A stretch of 64,000 nt of DNA. Source: Candidatus Aquabacterium excrementipullorum. Lineage in GTDB: Bacteria > Pseudomonadota > Gammaproteobacteria > Burkholderiales > Burkholderiaceae_C. The stretch is from contig DXIO01000044.1 of assembly GCA_019112875.1 (NCBI GenBank), forward strand, positions 1-64,000, in the 5' to 3' direction. This document shows, piece after piece, positions 15,782 through 24,686 of this stretch (within the stretch, counting starts at the first letter, position 1; every line of letters starts with the position of its first letter). Both the position numbers and the translations under genes were made by a program. A model generated the notes under the pieces. That model did no database searches, was not told where the DNA came from, and saw only the letters and a list, made by a program, of their open reading frames with translations.

Positions 15782-17584
15782 TCAGTACTGCACCGGGGCC
15801 TTCGGGGAGACCGTGAAGCTGTAGGTCTGGCCGCTGCCGGACATCAGCGTCGACAGGATCGCCGAGATGAAGCAGCCCTTGATCGACGGGAAGCTGGTCG
15901 TGCCCGTGAAGGTCAGCTTGCCGTTGCCCAGCGAGGAGACGGGGCCGTCGAAGTTGATGGGGAACTCCACCGGCGACGTCGTCTTGCACTCGCCGAAGGG
16001 GATGCCCAGCACCGAGGTGACCACGATGTCGGCATAGGCCGTGCCACGGATCTTCAGCTGACCAGCGTTGTCCAGCGCCACCGTGCCGGTGGTCTGGCCC
16101 GTCGGGCGAACCGACAGACCGACCTGGATCGGCAGGCCGATGATGCTCAGCGTCTGCTTGAAGTCAGGCACGTTCAGGGCACCGGTCAGGCGCTTGGCGG
16201 TGATGTCGGCATCGGCGGTGAAGCTCGAATTGGCCGGCATCGTGACCGTCTGACCCAGGGTCTTGAGGCCCACGCTGGCGGTCAGCAGCCATTCCTTGAG
16301 CGACACGACGAAGTTGCCGTTCACGGGGTTGGCCGTGGTCTGCGGGTCGGCGCCGCCGTACGAACAGGTGCCGGCCGCGGTCTTGCCCGAGAAGCGGTCA
16401 CCCAGCCAGCCCAGCACCTTCGGCGCGGCCTGGAACTGCGTGACGATGTGCTCGCTGGGGTAGACGTCGAAGGTCACGTTGCTGAACTTCGAGCAGTACT
16501 TCTTCTTGAGCGACACGGCCTGCGCCAGCGGGATGAACTCGTCGGCCTGACCGTGGTACTGGTACAGCGGGACGGACACCTTGTCGGCGCCCAGGTCCTG
16601 CGCCAGCACGGCCTGCTTGGCGGCGGGCAGCGTGTTCAGGATCTGGTCCAGCGACTGGTTATTGACCGTGAACTCCGAGACGTTCTTGTTCATCAGGTCG
16701 AACAGCGACTCGAACACGCACTGCTGCTTGCCACGCGTGATGGCGGCCTTGCCGGCGGCGTTGGTGAGGTCGTTCAGGGGGATGGCCGTGGGGTACTGCG
16801 TCGACAGGCCGATGATGCCGCCGAACAGGAAGCTCGAGCCATTGCCGCCGTCCAGGTAGTGGGCCGTGGTGAGGAAGTCACCCGGCACGCCACCGGCGGC
16901 CACGCCGACCAGGTTCACGCTGGGCGCGTAAGCGGCCTGGCGCTGGGCCGCCCAGGCGGCGCTCTGGCCACCTTGCGAGTAGCCCCAGATCGCGACCTTG
17001 GCGTTGCTGCTGGTGCCGCCCAGCGGGATCTGGGTGGCGGCGCGCACGATGTCCAGCACGGCGTTGCCTTGCGAGGCACCAGCCAGGTAGGTCGGCGTGG
17101 CGCCGGTGGTGTAGCCCTGGTAGTCGGACACCAGCACCGCATAGCCGGCGGTCAGCGCGGCGTTGATGTTGGCGGCTTCATAGTCGGTGCCCTGCTCCAG
17201 TTGCAGCGAGGGGGCGCAGCCCTGGGCCAGACCGTGCGTGCCGACGGCGTAGGACACCACCGGGCGGGCCTGCAGGATGTTGCTCCACATCTTGGTGGGC
17301 ACCAGCACCGTGCCGGTGACGATGTTGGGCGCGCCGAGCGAGTCGGTCGAGCGGTACATCACCTTCCAGGCGTTGACGCCAGGCGCGCCCGTGCCCAGGT
17401 TCACCGTGGTGGCACGGTAGGAAATCAGATCGCCGTTGCTGCCAGACGGGATGCTGGACGGTGCCGTGTAGAAGGCGATGCCGGCGGGGCCCTGCGTGGG
17501 CGCCGCCATGGCCAGGCTGGCGGCCATTGCCAGACTGGCCAATGGCACGGCGTGCGCGGCCTTGCGAACGAAGCTTGGAATCAT
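15782..17584 (-). CDS. Secreted lipase/esterase (LIP family)
   Basis: A 600-residue alpha/beta-hydrolase similar in layout to secretory lipases of the LIP family. A Sec signal peptide covers about residues 1-28, with a typical AMA-A cleavage region. The nucleophile elbow GYSQGG puts the catalytic serine at 203. An Asp in YHGQADEF and a His in YPSEHIV complete the likely triad. Residues beyond about 420 form a beta-rich C-terminal domain not needed for the hydrolase fold; its function is unclear. The ATG at 17584 has GGAGAGA upstream; the longer frame lacks a signal peptide. A divergent TetR gene and palindromes in the gap suggest repression. Confidence 0.85.
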   Translation of the reverse strand: MIPSFVRKAAHAVPLASLAMAASLAMAAPTQGPAGIAFYTAPSSIPSGSNGDLISYRATTVNLGTGAPGVNAWKVMYRSTDSLGAPNIVTGTVLVPTKMWSNILQARPVVSYAVGTHGLAQGCAPSLQLEQGTDYEAANINAALTAGYAVLVSDYQGYTTGATPTYLAGASQGNAVLDIVRAATQIPLGGTSSNAKVAIWGYSQGGQSAAWAAQRQAAYAPSVNLVGVAAGGVPGDFLTTAHYLDGGNGSSFLFGGIIGLSTQYPTAIPLNDLTNAAGKAAITRGKQQCVFESLFDLMNKNVSEFTVNNQSLDQILNTLPAAKQAVLAQDLGADKVSVPLYQYHGQADEFIPLAQAVSLKKKYCSKFSNVTFDVYPSEHIVTQFQAAPKVLGWLGDRFSGKTAAGTCSYGGADPQTTANPVNGNFVVSLKEWLLTASVGLKTLGQTVTMPANSSFTADADITAKRLTGALNVPDFKQTLSIIGLPIQVGLSVRPTGQTTGTVALDNAGQLKIRGTAYADIVVTSVLGIPFGECKTTSPVEFPINFDGPVSSLGNGKLTFTGTTSFPSIKGCFISAILSTLMSGSGQTYSFTVSPKAPVQY

Positions 17585-17903
17585 GCGTCTCTCCAGGATG
17601 AGTGAGGTACTGAGCACCGTTAATGGCACTCGGTTACCGACGATCGATAAATCGTCCCACAAATTCTGACGAACTGATAAGTCACTTATTCAGAGGGTTT
17701 TCTCCGAGCGAACGGAGGGGCTTTACAAAACCCCATGAACACGGGGTGGGGCACACCACACGACAGTCCTCGTAAACCCGACCGTCTCCAGACAACATTC
17801 GTTGTCCATGTGTGATCCAATGAAGCGCATCAGCTTTGTCTCGCCGCCCCATGGCGGCGCCTCGCGCGGCGGTGGAGAGCCCGCCTTCCAGCATCTCCAG
17901 CTC
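17585..17903. promoter_or_regulatory. Divergent lipase/TetR control region
   Basis: The 319-bp gap has no supported gene. It holds ATAAGTCACTTAT (17677-17689, perfect 13-bp palindrome inside a longer imperfect one) and GACAAC-ATTC-GTTGTC (17791-17806). A hairpin CTCCG/CGGAG lies near 17700 and ACCCC/GGGGT near 17730-17750. The two palindromes are candidate TetR operators. Confidence 0.5.
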
Positions 17904-18653
17904 ATGACGTCATCACCCGGTTCAGACGCCGCCCCCTCCCGCGCCTACCGGGGTGAATCCGCCGAAGCACGGCGCCAGCAGCGGCATGAGCGCCTGCTGG
18001 AAAGCGCCTTTGATGCCTTCGCCCACCAGGGCATTGCCCGCACCACCATGCGTGACATCTGCGCGCAGGCGCGCCTGACGGACCGCTATTTCTACGAGTC
18101 TTTCCGCAACACCGAAGATGCGTTCGATGCCGTCTACAACTGGCAGCGCGATCTGCTGATCCAGCGCATCTCGGAGGCGATGAAGGGCGCGCCGCGCGGG
18201 GTCGAATCCATCGCCCGGGCCGGCCTGCACGCCTTCTACAGCTTCATCAAGGAAGACCCGCGCCGCGCGCAGGTGCTGCTGATCGACGCCTTCAGCGCCA
18301 ACCGGCAGAGCGCCGACAAGGCACAGCGCATCCTGGGGCAGTACACCACGCTGATCACCGGCATCGCGCGCTCGCTGTACCCGCGGCTCAAGCGCGGCTT
18401 CAACCTGGAGATGCTGATGTGGGGCCTGCTGGGCATGGCCATCCAGGTCGGCACCGTGTGGGCGCGCAACGGTTTCAAGGAGCCGGTGGAAGAGGTGCTG
18501 GAGTACAACCTGTACGCATGGCAGGGGCTGGAAACCTGGGTCGGCCGCATGGCGCGCGATGCCATGGACGCGGCGCAGGTGCGGCGCCAGCGTGAAGGCG
18601 CCAAGACCGCCTCGGCCAAACCCGATACCGAGTCGCCGGCCGATCAGGCCTGA
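17904..18653 (+). CDS. TetR-family transcriptional regulator
   Basis: A 249-residue regulator. The TetR N-terminal domain lies at about residues 20-75: the helix-turn-helix reads GIARTTMRDICAQARLTDRYFYESF, with the family's typical aromatic pair at the end of the recognition helix. The C-terminal ligand-binding domain is helical. A short hydrophilic Ala/Lys/Pro-rich tail follows. Starts at 17802 are also in frame, but the preceding stretch is not TetR-like and contains the palindrome; ATG 17904 is preferred, though its ribosome-binding site is weak. It is divergent from the lipase and probably controls it and itself. Confidence 0.85.
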   Translation: MTSSPGSDAAPSRAYRGESAEARRQQRHERLLESAFDAFAHQGIARTTMRDICAQARLTDRYFYESFRNTEDAFDAVYNWQRDLLIQRISEAMKGAPRGVESIARAGLHAFYSFIKEDPRRAQVLLIDAFSANRQSADKAQRILGQYTTLITGIARSLYPRLKRGFNLEMLMWGLLGMAIQVGTVWARNGFKEPVEEVLEYNLYAWQGLETWVGRMARDAMDAAQVRRQREGAKTASAKPDTESPADQA

Positions 18654-18667
18654 GCGCCTTAGCTGAA

Positions 18668-19174
18668 TCAGCTTTCCGGCAGGTCCTTGGCGGTCAGGTA
18701 CAGCCGCAGGTCGAACTCGACCTGGTGGTAATCCGGCTGCATGTGCGTGCACAGGGCGTAGAAGGCCTTGTCGTGCTCGCGCTCCTTCAGGTGCGCCAGC
18801 TCGTGCACCACGATCATCTTCAGGAAGTCGGCCGGCGCCTCGCGGAACAGGCTGGCCACGCGGATCTCGCGCTTGGCCTTGAGCTTGCCGCCCTGTACGC
18901 GCGACACCGCCGTGTGCGTGCCCAGCGCGTGCTGGATCACCTTGAGCTTGCTGTCGTAGGCCACCTTGCTCAGTGGATCGGCCTTGCGAAGGTGGCGATC
19001 CTTCAGTTCGATCACGTAGTCGTACAGGGCCTTGTCGGTGCGCACCTCGTGCGGCTCGGGGTAGCGGCGCGCGATGGTCTCGGCCAGCTTGCCCTGGTCG
19101 ATCAACTGGCGCACCTGGTCCAGCAGGTGCTCGGGGTAGCCCGCCAGGTACTTCAGCGGGGTGGCATTGCTCAT
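18668..19174 (-). CDS. YgjP-like zinc metallopeptidase (DUF45)
   Basis: A 168-residue cytosolic protein with the zinc-protease signature HELAH at 124-128 and a further His134, the pattern of YgjP/WLM-type minimal metallopeptidases. The preceding part (residues 60-120, with RVASLFREAPADFLKMIVV) matches the family's beta-rich lead-in to the active-site helix. It follows sbcB by 19 bp on the same strand, so the two are likely co-transcribed. The biological substrate is unknown. Length is slightly below the usual family size, but the active site is complete. Confidence 0.88.
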   Translation of the reverse strand: MSNATPLKYLAGYPEHLLDQVRQLIDQGKLAETIARRYPEPHEVRTDKALYDYVIELKDRHLRKADPLSKVAYDSKLKVIQHALGTHTAVSRVQGGKLKAKREIRVASLFREAPADFLKMIVVHELAHLKEREHDKAFYALCTHMQPDYHQVEFDLRLYLTAKDLPES

Positions 19175-19193
19175 GGTGTGACTCAGGGGCTGC

Positions 19194-20639
19194 TCAGGGC
19201 GCGATCTGCTCGGCGTAGTCGTACAGGGCGCCCAGGATGTCCTGGCCGCGCTCGTCCTCGTCCGAAAGCTGCTCGCTCAGTTTGTCGATGCGCTCGAAGA
19301 AACCGGCCAGCGTGAGCGCGCCGCCCTGCCCTTCGATCAGGCGGGCCTGGCAATGCTGCGCCCAGCGCTGCTGCTCGGCCTCGCTCAGCGTGTGCGGGAA
19401 GTTGCGCGCGCGCCAGCGGAACAGCATTTCCTCAAGCCGCTCGTCGGCGAAGGCGGGTTGGCGGTCGAGCAGGCGTTCGGCCAGTTGCTCCGGGCTCATG
19501 CCACGGATGCGCTGCAGCAGGCGGCGATCGTCCTGGCCGATGAAGCCACCGTACAGGTCTTCGTCGACATCGGGCGCCTGATCGGACTTGGGACGCTGGA
19601 ACACCTCGGGCCAGATGCCGGCCATCGAGGCGCCCTTGAGCGCGGCGATCTCGGCATGGCGCAGGGCCTGGTCCAGGTCGATGGACCAGCGCTGAGCTAC
19701 TTCAGGGCTCAGCATCTTCAGGTTGCCGACCACGATGGGCGACTTGTTGATGTGCACGCTCTTGATCGGCAGGCGGGTCACGCCCTCGGGCAGATCCTCG
19801 GCCTTGGTGTACATGCGCTGGCGGATGGTGGCCGCGTCCAGCGTGAACAGCTCGGTCGGGTCCTGGCACAGGTCCCACACGATGACCTCGTTCTTGTTGG
19901 TGGGGTGCGGCGCCAGCGGCCACACCACGCCGATGCAGCCCTTGTCCACGCCGTACATGCCGGAGATGTGCAGGAAAGGCTTGCCCACGCCCATCTCCGA
20001 CACGACCGCGTCCTTCTTGCGCAGGCGGAGGCAGAAGTCCCACAGGCGAGGTTGCTTGAGCTTGATCAGGCGGGCCAGCGCGATGGTGGCGCGCACGTCG
20101 GAAAGCGCATCGTGCGCGGCCTCGTGCACCAGGCCGTTGGCCTTGGTCAGGTGCTCCAGCTTGAACGATGGGCGGCCGTCCTCATGGCGGGGCCACTCGA
20201 TGCCCTCGGGGCGCAGCGCCCAGGTGCAGCGCACCACATCGAGCAGGTCCCAGCGGCCGCAGCCGTTCTGCCATTCGCGCGCGTACGGGTCCATCAGATT
20301 GCGCCAGAACAGGTGGCGCGTGACCTCGTCGTCGAAGCGGATGGTGTTGTAGCCCAGGCCGATGGTGTTGTCGCGCGCCAGTTCTCGCTCGATCAGGTCG
20401 GCGAAGGCGTTCTCTGGCAGGCCCTTTTCCAGGCAGGTCTGCGGCAGGATGCCGGTCAGCAGGCAGGATTCGGGCTCGGGCAGGTAGTCGGGCGCAGGGC
20501 GGCAGTATTCCATCACCGGCTCGCCGATCTCGTTCAGATCGGCATCGGTGCGGATGCCGGCGAACTGCGAGGGACGGTCGCGGCGAGGCACGATGCCGAA
20601 GGTCTCGTAGTCGTGCCAGAAAAAGGTGAAATCGCTCAT
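19194..20639 (-). CDS. sbcB: Exodeoxyribonuclease I
   Basis: ExoI degrades single-stranded DNA 3' to 5' and acts in recombination and mismatch repair. The 481-residue protein matches the usual length (E. coli about 475). The DEDD exonuclease motifs are present: DYETFG with Asp10 and Glu12, then GYNTIRFDDEVTRHLFWRN, and HDALSDVRATIALA. The SH3-like and C-terminal helical domains follow. The ATG at 20639 places the active-site DYE motif at the start as in the family; an upstream extension was rejected. It heads a probable two-gene operon with the YgjP-like protease and is divergent from the BAHD-like gene. Confidence 0.95.
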   Translation of the reverse strand: MSDFTFFWHDYETFGIVPRRDRPSQFAGIRTDADLNEIGEPVMEYCRPAPDYLPEPESCLLTGILPQTCLEKGLPENAFADLIERELARDNTIGLGYNTIRFDDEVTRHLFWRNLMDPYAREWQNGCGRWDLLDVVRCTWALRPEGIEWPRHEDGRPSFKLEHLTKANGLVHEAAHDALSDVRATIALARLIKLKQPRLWDFCLRLRKKDAVVSEMGVGKPFLHISGMYGVDKGCIGVVWPLAPHPTNKNEVIVWDLCQDPTELFTLDAATIRQRMYTKAEDLPEGVTRLPIKSVHINKSPIVVGNLKMLSPEVAQRWSIDLDQALRHAEIAALKGASMAGIWPEVFQRPKSDQAPDVDEDLYGGFIGQDDRRLLQRIRGMSPEQLAERLLDRQPAFADERLEEMLFRWRARNFPHTLSEAEQQRWAQHCQARLIEGQGGALTLAGFFERIDKLSEQLSDEDERGQDILGALYDYAEQIAP

Positions 20640-20799
20640 GCCCCGCACGATACCCGAGACCGGGCGCGCCACCGGCCGCACAGCCCCCTGTTTGCAGGAA
20701 ACGCGCGGATTCATTGGGCAAACACGGGTGCGCAAGCAGCCGGCGGGCCGCTACATTGGCCGCTCGGCCTGGGTCAGGCCCGCCGCAGCAGCTGTTTCA

Positions 20800-22113
20800 A
20801 TGAGCACCAAGATTTCCTCACGCATCGTCTCGACCACCACGCTCAAGGGCGGCGTACGCTGCCCCACCCAGCGCGTCTCGGGCATCGACATCTTCACCTC
20901 GCACATGGGCATCCCCATCGTGCAGGTGTACCCGAAGGGCCTGGATGTCGCCAACCTGCAGCGTTCGTTGTCCGTGATGCTGGGCAAGTACCCGCTGCTC
21001 AGCGGCCGCATGCGCAAGGACGCCCAGGGCCTGCCTTGCATCGAGGGCAACGACGCCGGCGTGCGCTTCAAGGTGCACCAGTGCGACGGCCCCCTGCCCG
21101 CCTACGGCCCCGACAACCACCTGCACCCGCTGCTCAAAGGCTTTCACACGCCCATCTACCCCTGGAACATCTTCAAGGACAGCCAGCCGCTGTTCGAGGT
21201 CGATGTCTACCAGTTCGCCGATGGCGGCGCCATCCTCAGCAACACCGCCGCCCACTCGGTGATGGACGGCACGGCCTACTGGAACTTCATGGTCGACTGG
21301 GCCGCCTGCGCCCGCGGCGAAGAGGTGCCCGCCCGATCGATGGCGCGCGAACAGCTGATCGAACTGGGCCAGGGCAACCTGGAAGCGCCCTACACGCGCG
21401 GCTATGTCTACGAGATGGGCTGGCGCGACCGCCTCCGCATGTACGCCGGCCTGGGCTGGCAGCACCTGGTCAGCATCGACAAGGACGTGTTCCGCATCCC
21501 GGCCGCCACCATCGAGCAATGGAAGCAGCAGGCACGCGCCGAGTTCCCCGAGGCCGATGGCGTGACCACGGCCGAGCTGGTGACCGCCCACTGCCTGAAG
21601 GTGTTGAACCCGCTGTGGCAGCACCGCCGCGACCGCTGCCTGGGCCACGTGATCGACCTGCGCTACAAGCGTCGCCTGCGCGTGCCAAGGCACTTTTTCG
21701 GCAACGCGCTGGGCCATGGCGAGGTGATGTACTCGGCCGACGAGCTGGGCAGCCAGTCGCTGGCCGCCATCGCCCTCAAGAGCCGCATGCCCGCCGAAAG
21801 CCTGACCAACGAGGATCTGCTGGGCTACCTGGGCCTGATGGAGCGCGCCCGCCAGAACAAGGGCATCCTCGGCCTGATGATGCGCTCGGTGGGCCGCACG
21901 CTCGACGGCGGGCTGGTGCTCAACAACTGCAGCCACTACCCGATGTACGAGATCGACTTCGGCACGGGCCGCCCCAGCTGGCACGACGCCACGCGCGTGG
22001 TGTTCCGCATGCTGATGATCATCCCCACGCCCGAGATGGATGGTGGCGTTGACATCCACCTGACCGCGCTCAAGCCTGAGCTGGAGGCGATGCGTCGTGC
22101 GCAGCCGCACTGA
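20800..22113 (+). CDS. BAHD-like acyltransferase (transferase family)
   Basis: A 437-residue protein resembling the plant/fungal BAHD acyltransferase family. Both signature motifs are present: HSVMDG (catalytic His152 and Asp156, the HxxxD motif) and DFGTG at 386-390, the position of the family's DFGWG structural motif. Length and motif spacing also fit (about 440 residues, motifs 230 apart). Such enzymes transfer acyl groups from acyl-CoA to alcohols or amines. The acceptor here is unknown and no biosynthetic cluster adjoins. The ATG at 20800 is chosen because the earlier frame overlaps the sbcB start; a clear ribosome-binding site is lacking. Confidence 0.75.
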   Translation: MSTKISSRIVSTTTLKGGVRCPTQRVSGIDIFTSHMGIPIVQVYPKGLDVANLQRSLSVMLGKYPLLSGRMRKDAQGLPCIEGNDAGVRFKVHQCDGPLPAYGPDNHLHPLLKGFHTPIYPWNIFKDSQPLFEVDVYQFADGGAILSNTAAHSVMDGTAYWNFMVDWAACARGEEVPARSMAREQLIELGQGNLEAPYTRGYVYEMGWRDRLRMYAGLGWQHLVSIDKDVFRIPAATIEQWKQQARAEFPEADGVTTAELVTAHCLKVLNPLWQHRRDRCLGHVIDLRYKRRLRVPRHFFGNALGHGEVMYSADELGSQSLAAIALKSRMPAESLTNEDLLGYLGLMERARQNKGILGLMMRSVGRTLDGGLVLNNCSHYPMYEIDFGTGRPSWHDATRVVFRMLMIIPTPEMDGGVDIHLTALKPELEAMRRAQPH

Positions 22114-22132
22114 GCACGACACCAAAGAAAGC

Positions 22133-22172
22133 GGCCTGGTGAACCAACCTTGTGGGCTGAATCAACCAGGCC
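22133..22172. other. Inverted repeat after the BAHD-like gene
   Basis: GGCCTGGT and ACCAGGCC (8-bp arms) enclose 24 bases. No T-run follows on either strand, so it is not a standard terminator; it may still end the BAHD-like transcript. Confidence 0.4.
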
Positions 22173-22239
22173 GGGCGGATCAGGCCGGGGTGGCCTGCGC
22201 CGGGGTGCAGCGCCCTCATGACGCCGCAGGGGTGACAGC

Positions 22240-22515
22240 TTATTGAGCGGTGCGCACGGTGGCGGCGGTGCTCACGGTGGTGTCCTTGGTGGCAGGAGCG
22301 GCAACCTTCACCGCATGCGCTGCCTTGGCGGACTGGATGTCAGAAGGCTGGAAGCCGGCAGGCAGGTCGTTGGGCAGCGGGCCTTCGGCACGGATGCGGG
22401 CCAGTTCGGCCTGCACATCGGCGCGGCTCAGGGGCTTGGCGGTGTCGGCAGCGAAGGCGCCACCGGCCAGCAGGGAGGAAGCCAGCAGGACGGAGAGGGT
22501 CAGACGGGTGTTCAT
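22240..22515 (-). CDS. DUF4148-type small exported protein
   Basis: A 91-residue protein with a Sec signal peptide (LTLSVLLASSLLAGGAFA, cleaved near residue 22). The mature part carries the SRADVQAELARIRAEG pattern typical of the DUF4148 proteins that are abundant in Burkholderiales. AAAGGAAA precedes the ATG. Its location is periplasmic; its function is unknown. It is convergent with the BAHD-like gene and divergent from the LysR gene, so its 120-bp upstream gap is shared with that regulator. Confidence 0.85.
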   Translation of the reverse strand: MNTRLTLSVLLASSLLAGGAFAADTAKPLSRADVQAELARIRAEGPLPNDLPAGFQPSDIQSAKAAHAVKVAAPATKDTTVSTAATVRTAQ

Positions 22516-22635
22516 GGCGGTTTCCTTTCAGGTGTGTCGGTCTTCAGCGATCGATGGCTTCACTGTATTGACATCACCCACACAAATAAACCGTCACGCA
22601 TAGAATGGTTCATTGCTGATTTCTAAATAATCACC

Positions 22636-23601
22636 ATGGACCAGCTCCGCAGCATGCGCGTTTTCGCCCGCGTCATCGACGAGGGCAGCTTTGCCGCCGC
22701 CTCCCGGGCGCTGGATCTGGCCCCCGCCGTGGTGACACGCCTGGTGGCCGAACTGGAATCGCACCTGGGCGCCCGCCTGCTCAACCGTACCACGCGCCGT
22801 TTGGCGCTCACCGAGATCGGCCAGGACTACCTGCAACGCGTGCGAACCATCCTGATCGAGGTGGAAGAGGCCGAATCGCTCGCGGCCTCGCAGGCGGCCG
22901 AGCCTGCCGGGCATCTGCGCGTCTACATTCCGCCCAGCATCTCCGTGTGGCTGGCCGGTCGGCTGGGCGCCTTCCGCCAGGCCTACCCGGGCATCACGCT
23001 GGACTGGATCTCACCCGCCTCGGCCGGTGGCCTGGACGAAGGCTGTGACGTGTCCGTGCTGATGACGATGCAGACCGAACAGCTCGAAGGTGGCTTCATC
23101 GCCAGGCCGCTGGCGCGCACGGACGTGGTCATCTGCACCTCGCCCGCCTACCTGGCGCAGCATGGCCAACCGGCCACCGCAGCCGAACTGTCACAGCACG
23201 ATTGCCTGGTGGCCGTGTCGCCGATCTCGCCGCGCGAATGGTTCGTGCGCGATGCGGCCGGTGGCGGCGGCACCGCCTTGCCCATGCGCGTGGCGCTCAC
23301 CTCGAACCACGTGGAAACGCTGAAGGCCGCGGCCCTGGCCGGCATGGGCGTGGTGGCCCTGCCCAGCTACATGCTGGCCGATGCCTTGCGCGCCGGCACC
23401 CTGGTGCGCGTGCTCGCCGACACGCCGGTTCAGCGCAACTACGTGGTGCACGCGGCCTACCCGTCGCGGCAGTACCTGCCGGCTCGCACGCGCGTGTTCC
23501 TCGATTTTCTGGTGTCGTGCTTCGGCGGCAACCTGGACCGCGATCCTTGGCTGGATTCGCTGGATCAGCGCTTGCGCACCACCACGCTGCCGACCGAGTA
23601 G
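22636..23601 (+). CDS. LysR-family transcriptional regulator
   Basis: A 321-residue regulator with the LysR winged helix-turn-helix at residues 1-60 (GSFAAASRALDLAPAVVTRLVAELESHLG, the classical recognition segment) and a substrate-binding domain from about 90 to 300. The opening MDQLRSMRVFARVIDEGSF is typical of the DsdC/CrgA-type subgroup. It is divergent from the DUF4148 gene; its 3' end overlaps the 3' end of the convergent ketosynthase gene by 37 bp. Target genes and effector cannot be deduced from sequence. Confidence 0.9.
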   Translation: MDQLRSMRVFARVIDEGSFAAASRALDLAPAVVTRLVAELESHLGARLLNRTTRRLALTEIGQDYLQRVRTILIEVEEAESLAASQAAEPAGHLRVYIPPSISVWLAGRLGAFRQAYPGITLDWISPASAGGLDEGCDVSVLMTMQTEQLEGGFIARPLARTDVVICTSPAYLAQHGQPATAAELSQHDCLVAVSPISPREWFVRDAAGGGGTALPMRVALTSNHVETLKAAALAGMGVVALPSYMLADALRAGTLVRVLADTPVQRNYVVHAAYPSRQYLPARTRVFLDFLVSCFGGNLDRDPWLDSLDQRLRTTTLPTE

Positions 23602-24686
23602 CCTGCACCGAAGGAGCAGATCACGCCATAGTCACCCGACTTCAGATCATCGTGGTACTCGTGGAAGGCGATCACCGAACCGGCCGAGGCCGTGTTGGCG
23701 TATTCATTCAGGATCAGCGGGGCGATCTCGGCACCCGCATCGGCACCCACCAGCTTCTTGATCACGAACTGGTTCATGCCCTGGTTGGCCTGGTGCAGCC
23801 AGTAGCGGCTGACCTGGGTGCTTTCCAGGCCCAGCGACTTCAGGTGATCCTCGATGTGGGCCGCAGCGATGGGCACCACCTCCTTGAACACCTTGCGGCC
23901 TTCCTGGCGGAAGGTCTTGTCGCGGGCGTTCGGGTCGCTGTCCTCGCTGCGGTTCATGAACCCGAAGTTGTTGCGGATGTTGTTGGAGAACTGCGTGGCC
24001 AGCTTGGTGCCCAGCACGTCCCACTGGTCGTTCGAGGTGGCCGTGTCGGCACGCTCGATCACCACGGCCGTGCACACGTCACCGAAGATGAAGTGGCAAT
24101 CGCGGTCGCGCCATTCCTGGTGCGCCGACGTGATCTCGGGGTTCACCATCAGCACGCAACGGGCCGTGCCCGAGCGCACCGCGTTCACGGCCTGCTCGAT
24201 GCCGAATGTGGCCGAGGAGCACGCCACGTTCATGTCGAAGCCGAAGCCGCCGGCGCCCAGCGCCTGCTGGATCTCGATGGCCATGGCCGGGTAGGCGCGC
24301 TGCATGTTGGCGGACGAGCAGATCACGGCGTCGATGTCGGAAGGCTGCTTGCCAGCGGCGGTCAGGGCCTGGCGTGCGGCATCGGCGGCGATCTCGGCCA
24401 TCAGCGAGAGCTGGTCGTCCGGCCGCTCCTGGAAACGGGGGTACATGCGCGACGGGTCGAGGATGCCTTCCTTTTCGATCACGTAGCGCTGCTTGATGCC
24501 CGAGGCCTTCTCGATGAACTCCTCGCTGGAGGGCGCCAGGGGCTGCACTTCTCCGGCAGCGATCTGCGCGGCGTGCTGGGCGTTGTACTGCTCGACGTAG
24601 GTGTTGAACGAGGCAACGAGCTCGGCGTTGGTGATGGTGTGCTCGGGCCGGTAGAGACCGGTGCCGCTGATGACGACTGGGATCAT
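23565..24686 (-). CDS. FabH-like 3-oxoacyl-ACP synthase III family protein
   Basis: A 373-residue thiolase-fold condensing enzyme with the KAS III triad Cys156 (NVACSSAT), His298 (WLHQANQG) and Asn331 (NEYANTASAG). It is about 50 residues longer than housekeeping FabH, mainly from an insertion around residues 30-60, matching the FabH-like paralogues of Pseudomonas and Burkholderiales, some of which condense medium-chain acyl-CoA with malonyl-ACP. That activity is inferred, not visible. No other fatty-acid genes adjoin. Its 3' end overlaps the convergent LysR gene. Confidence 0.85.
   Translation of the reverse strand: MIPVVISGTGLYRPEHTITNAELVASFNTYVEQYNAQHAAQIAAGEVQPLAPSSEEFIEKASGIKQRYVIEKEGILDPSRMYPRFQERPDDQLSLMAEIAADAARQALTAAGKQPSDIDAVICSSANMQRAYPAMAIEIQQALGAGGFGFDMNVACSSATFGIEQAVNAVRSGTARCVLMVNPEITSAHQEWRDRDCHFIFGDVCTAVVIERADTATSNDQWDVLGTKLATQFSNNIRNNFGFMNRSEDSDPNARDKTFRQEGRKVFKEVVPIAAAHIEDHLKSLGLESTQVSRYWLHQANQGMNQFVIKKLVGADAGAEIAPLILNEYANTASAGSVIAFHEYHDDLKSGDYGVICSFGAGYSVGSVVVRKR

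Noticed and set aside
17682-17905. Short minus-strand frames upstream of the lipase as a leader peptide gene
   Set aside because: They lie in the divergent control region, lack a ribosome-binding site and contain palindromes better read as operators.
19353-22052. An 899-codon plus-strand frame opposite sbcB and out of frame with the BAHD-like gene
   Set aside because: It overlaps two supported genes in other frames and has no family features.
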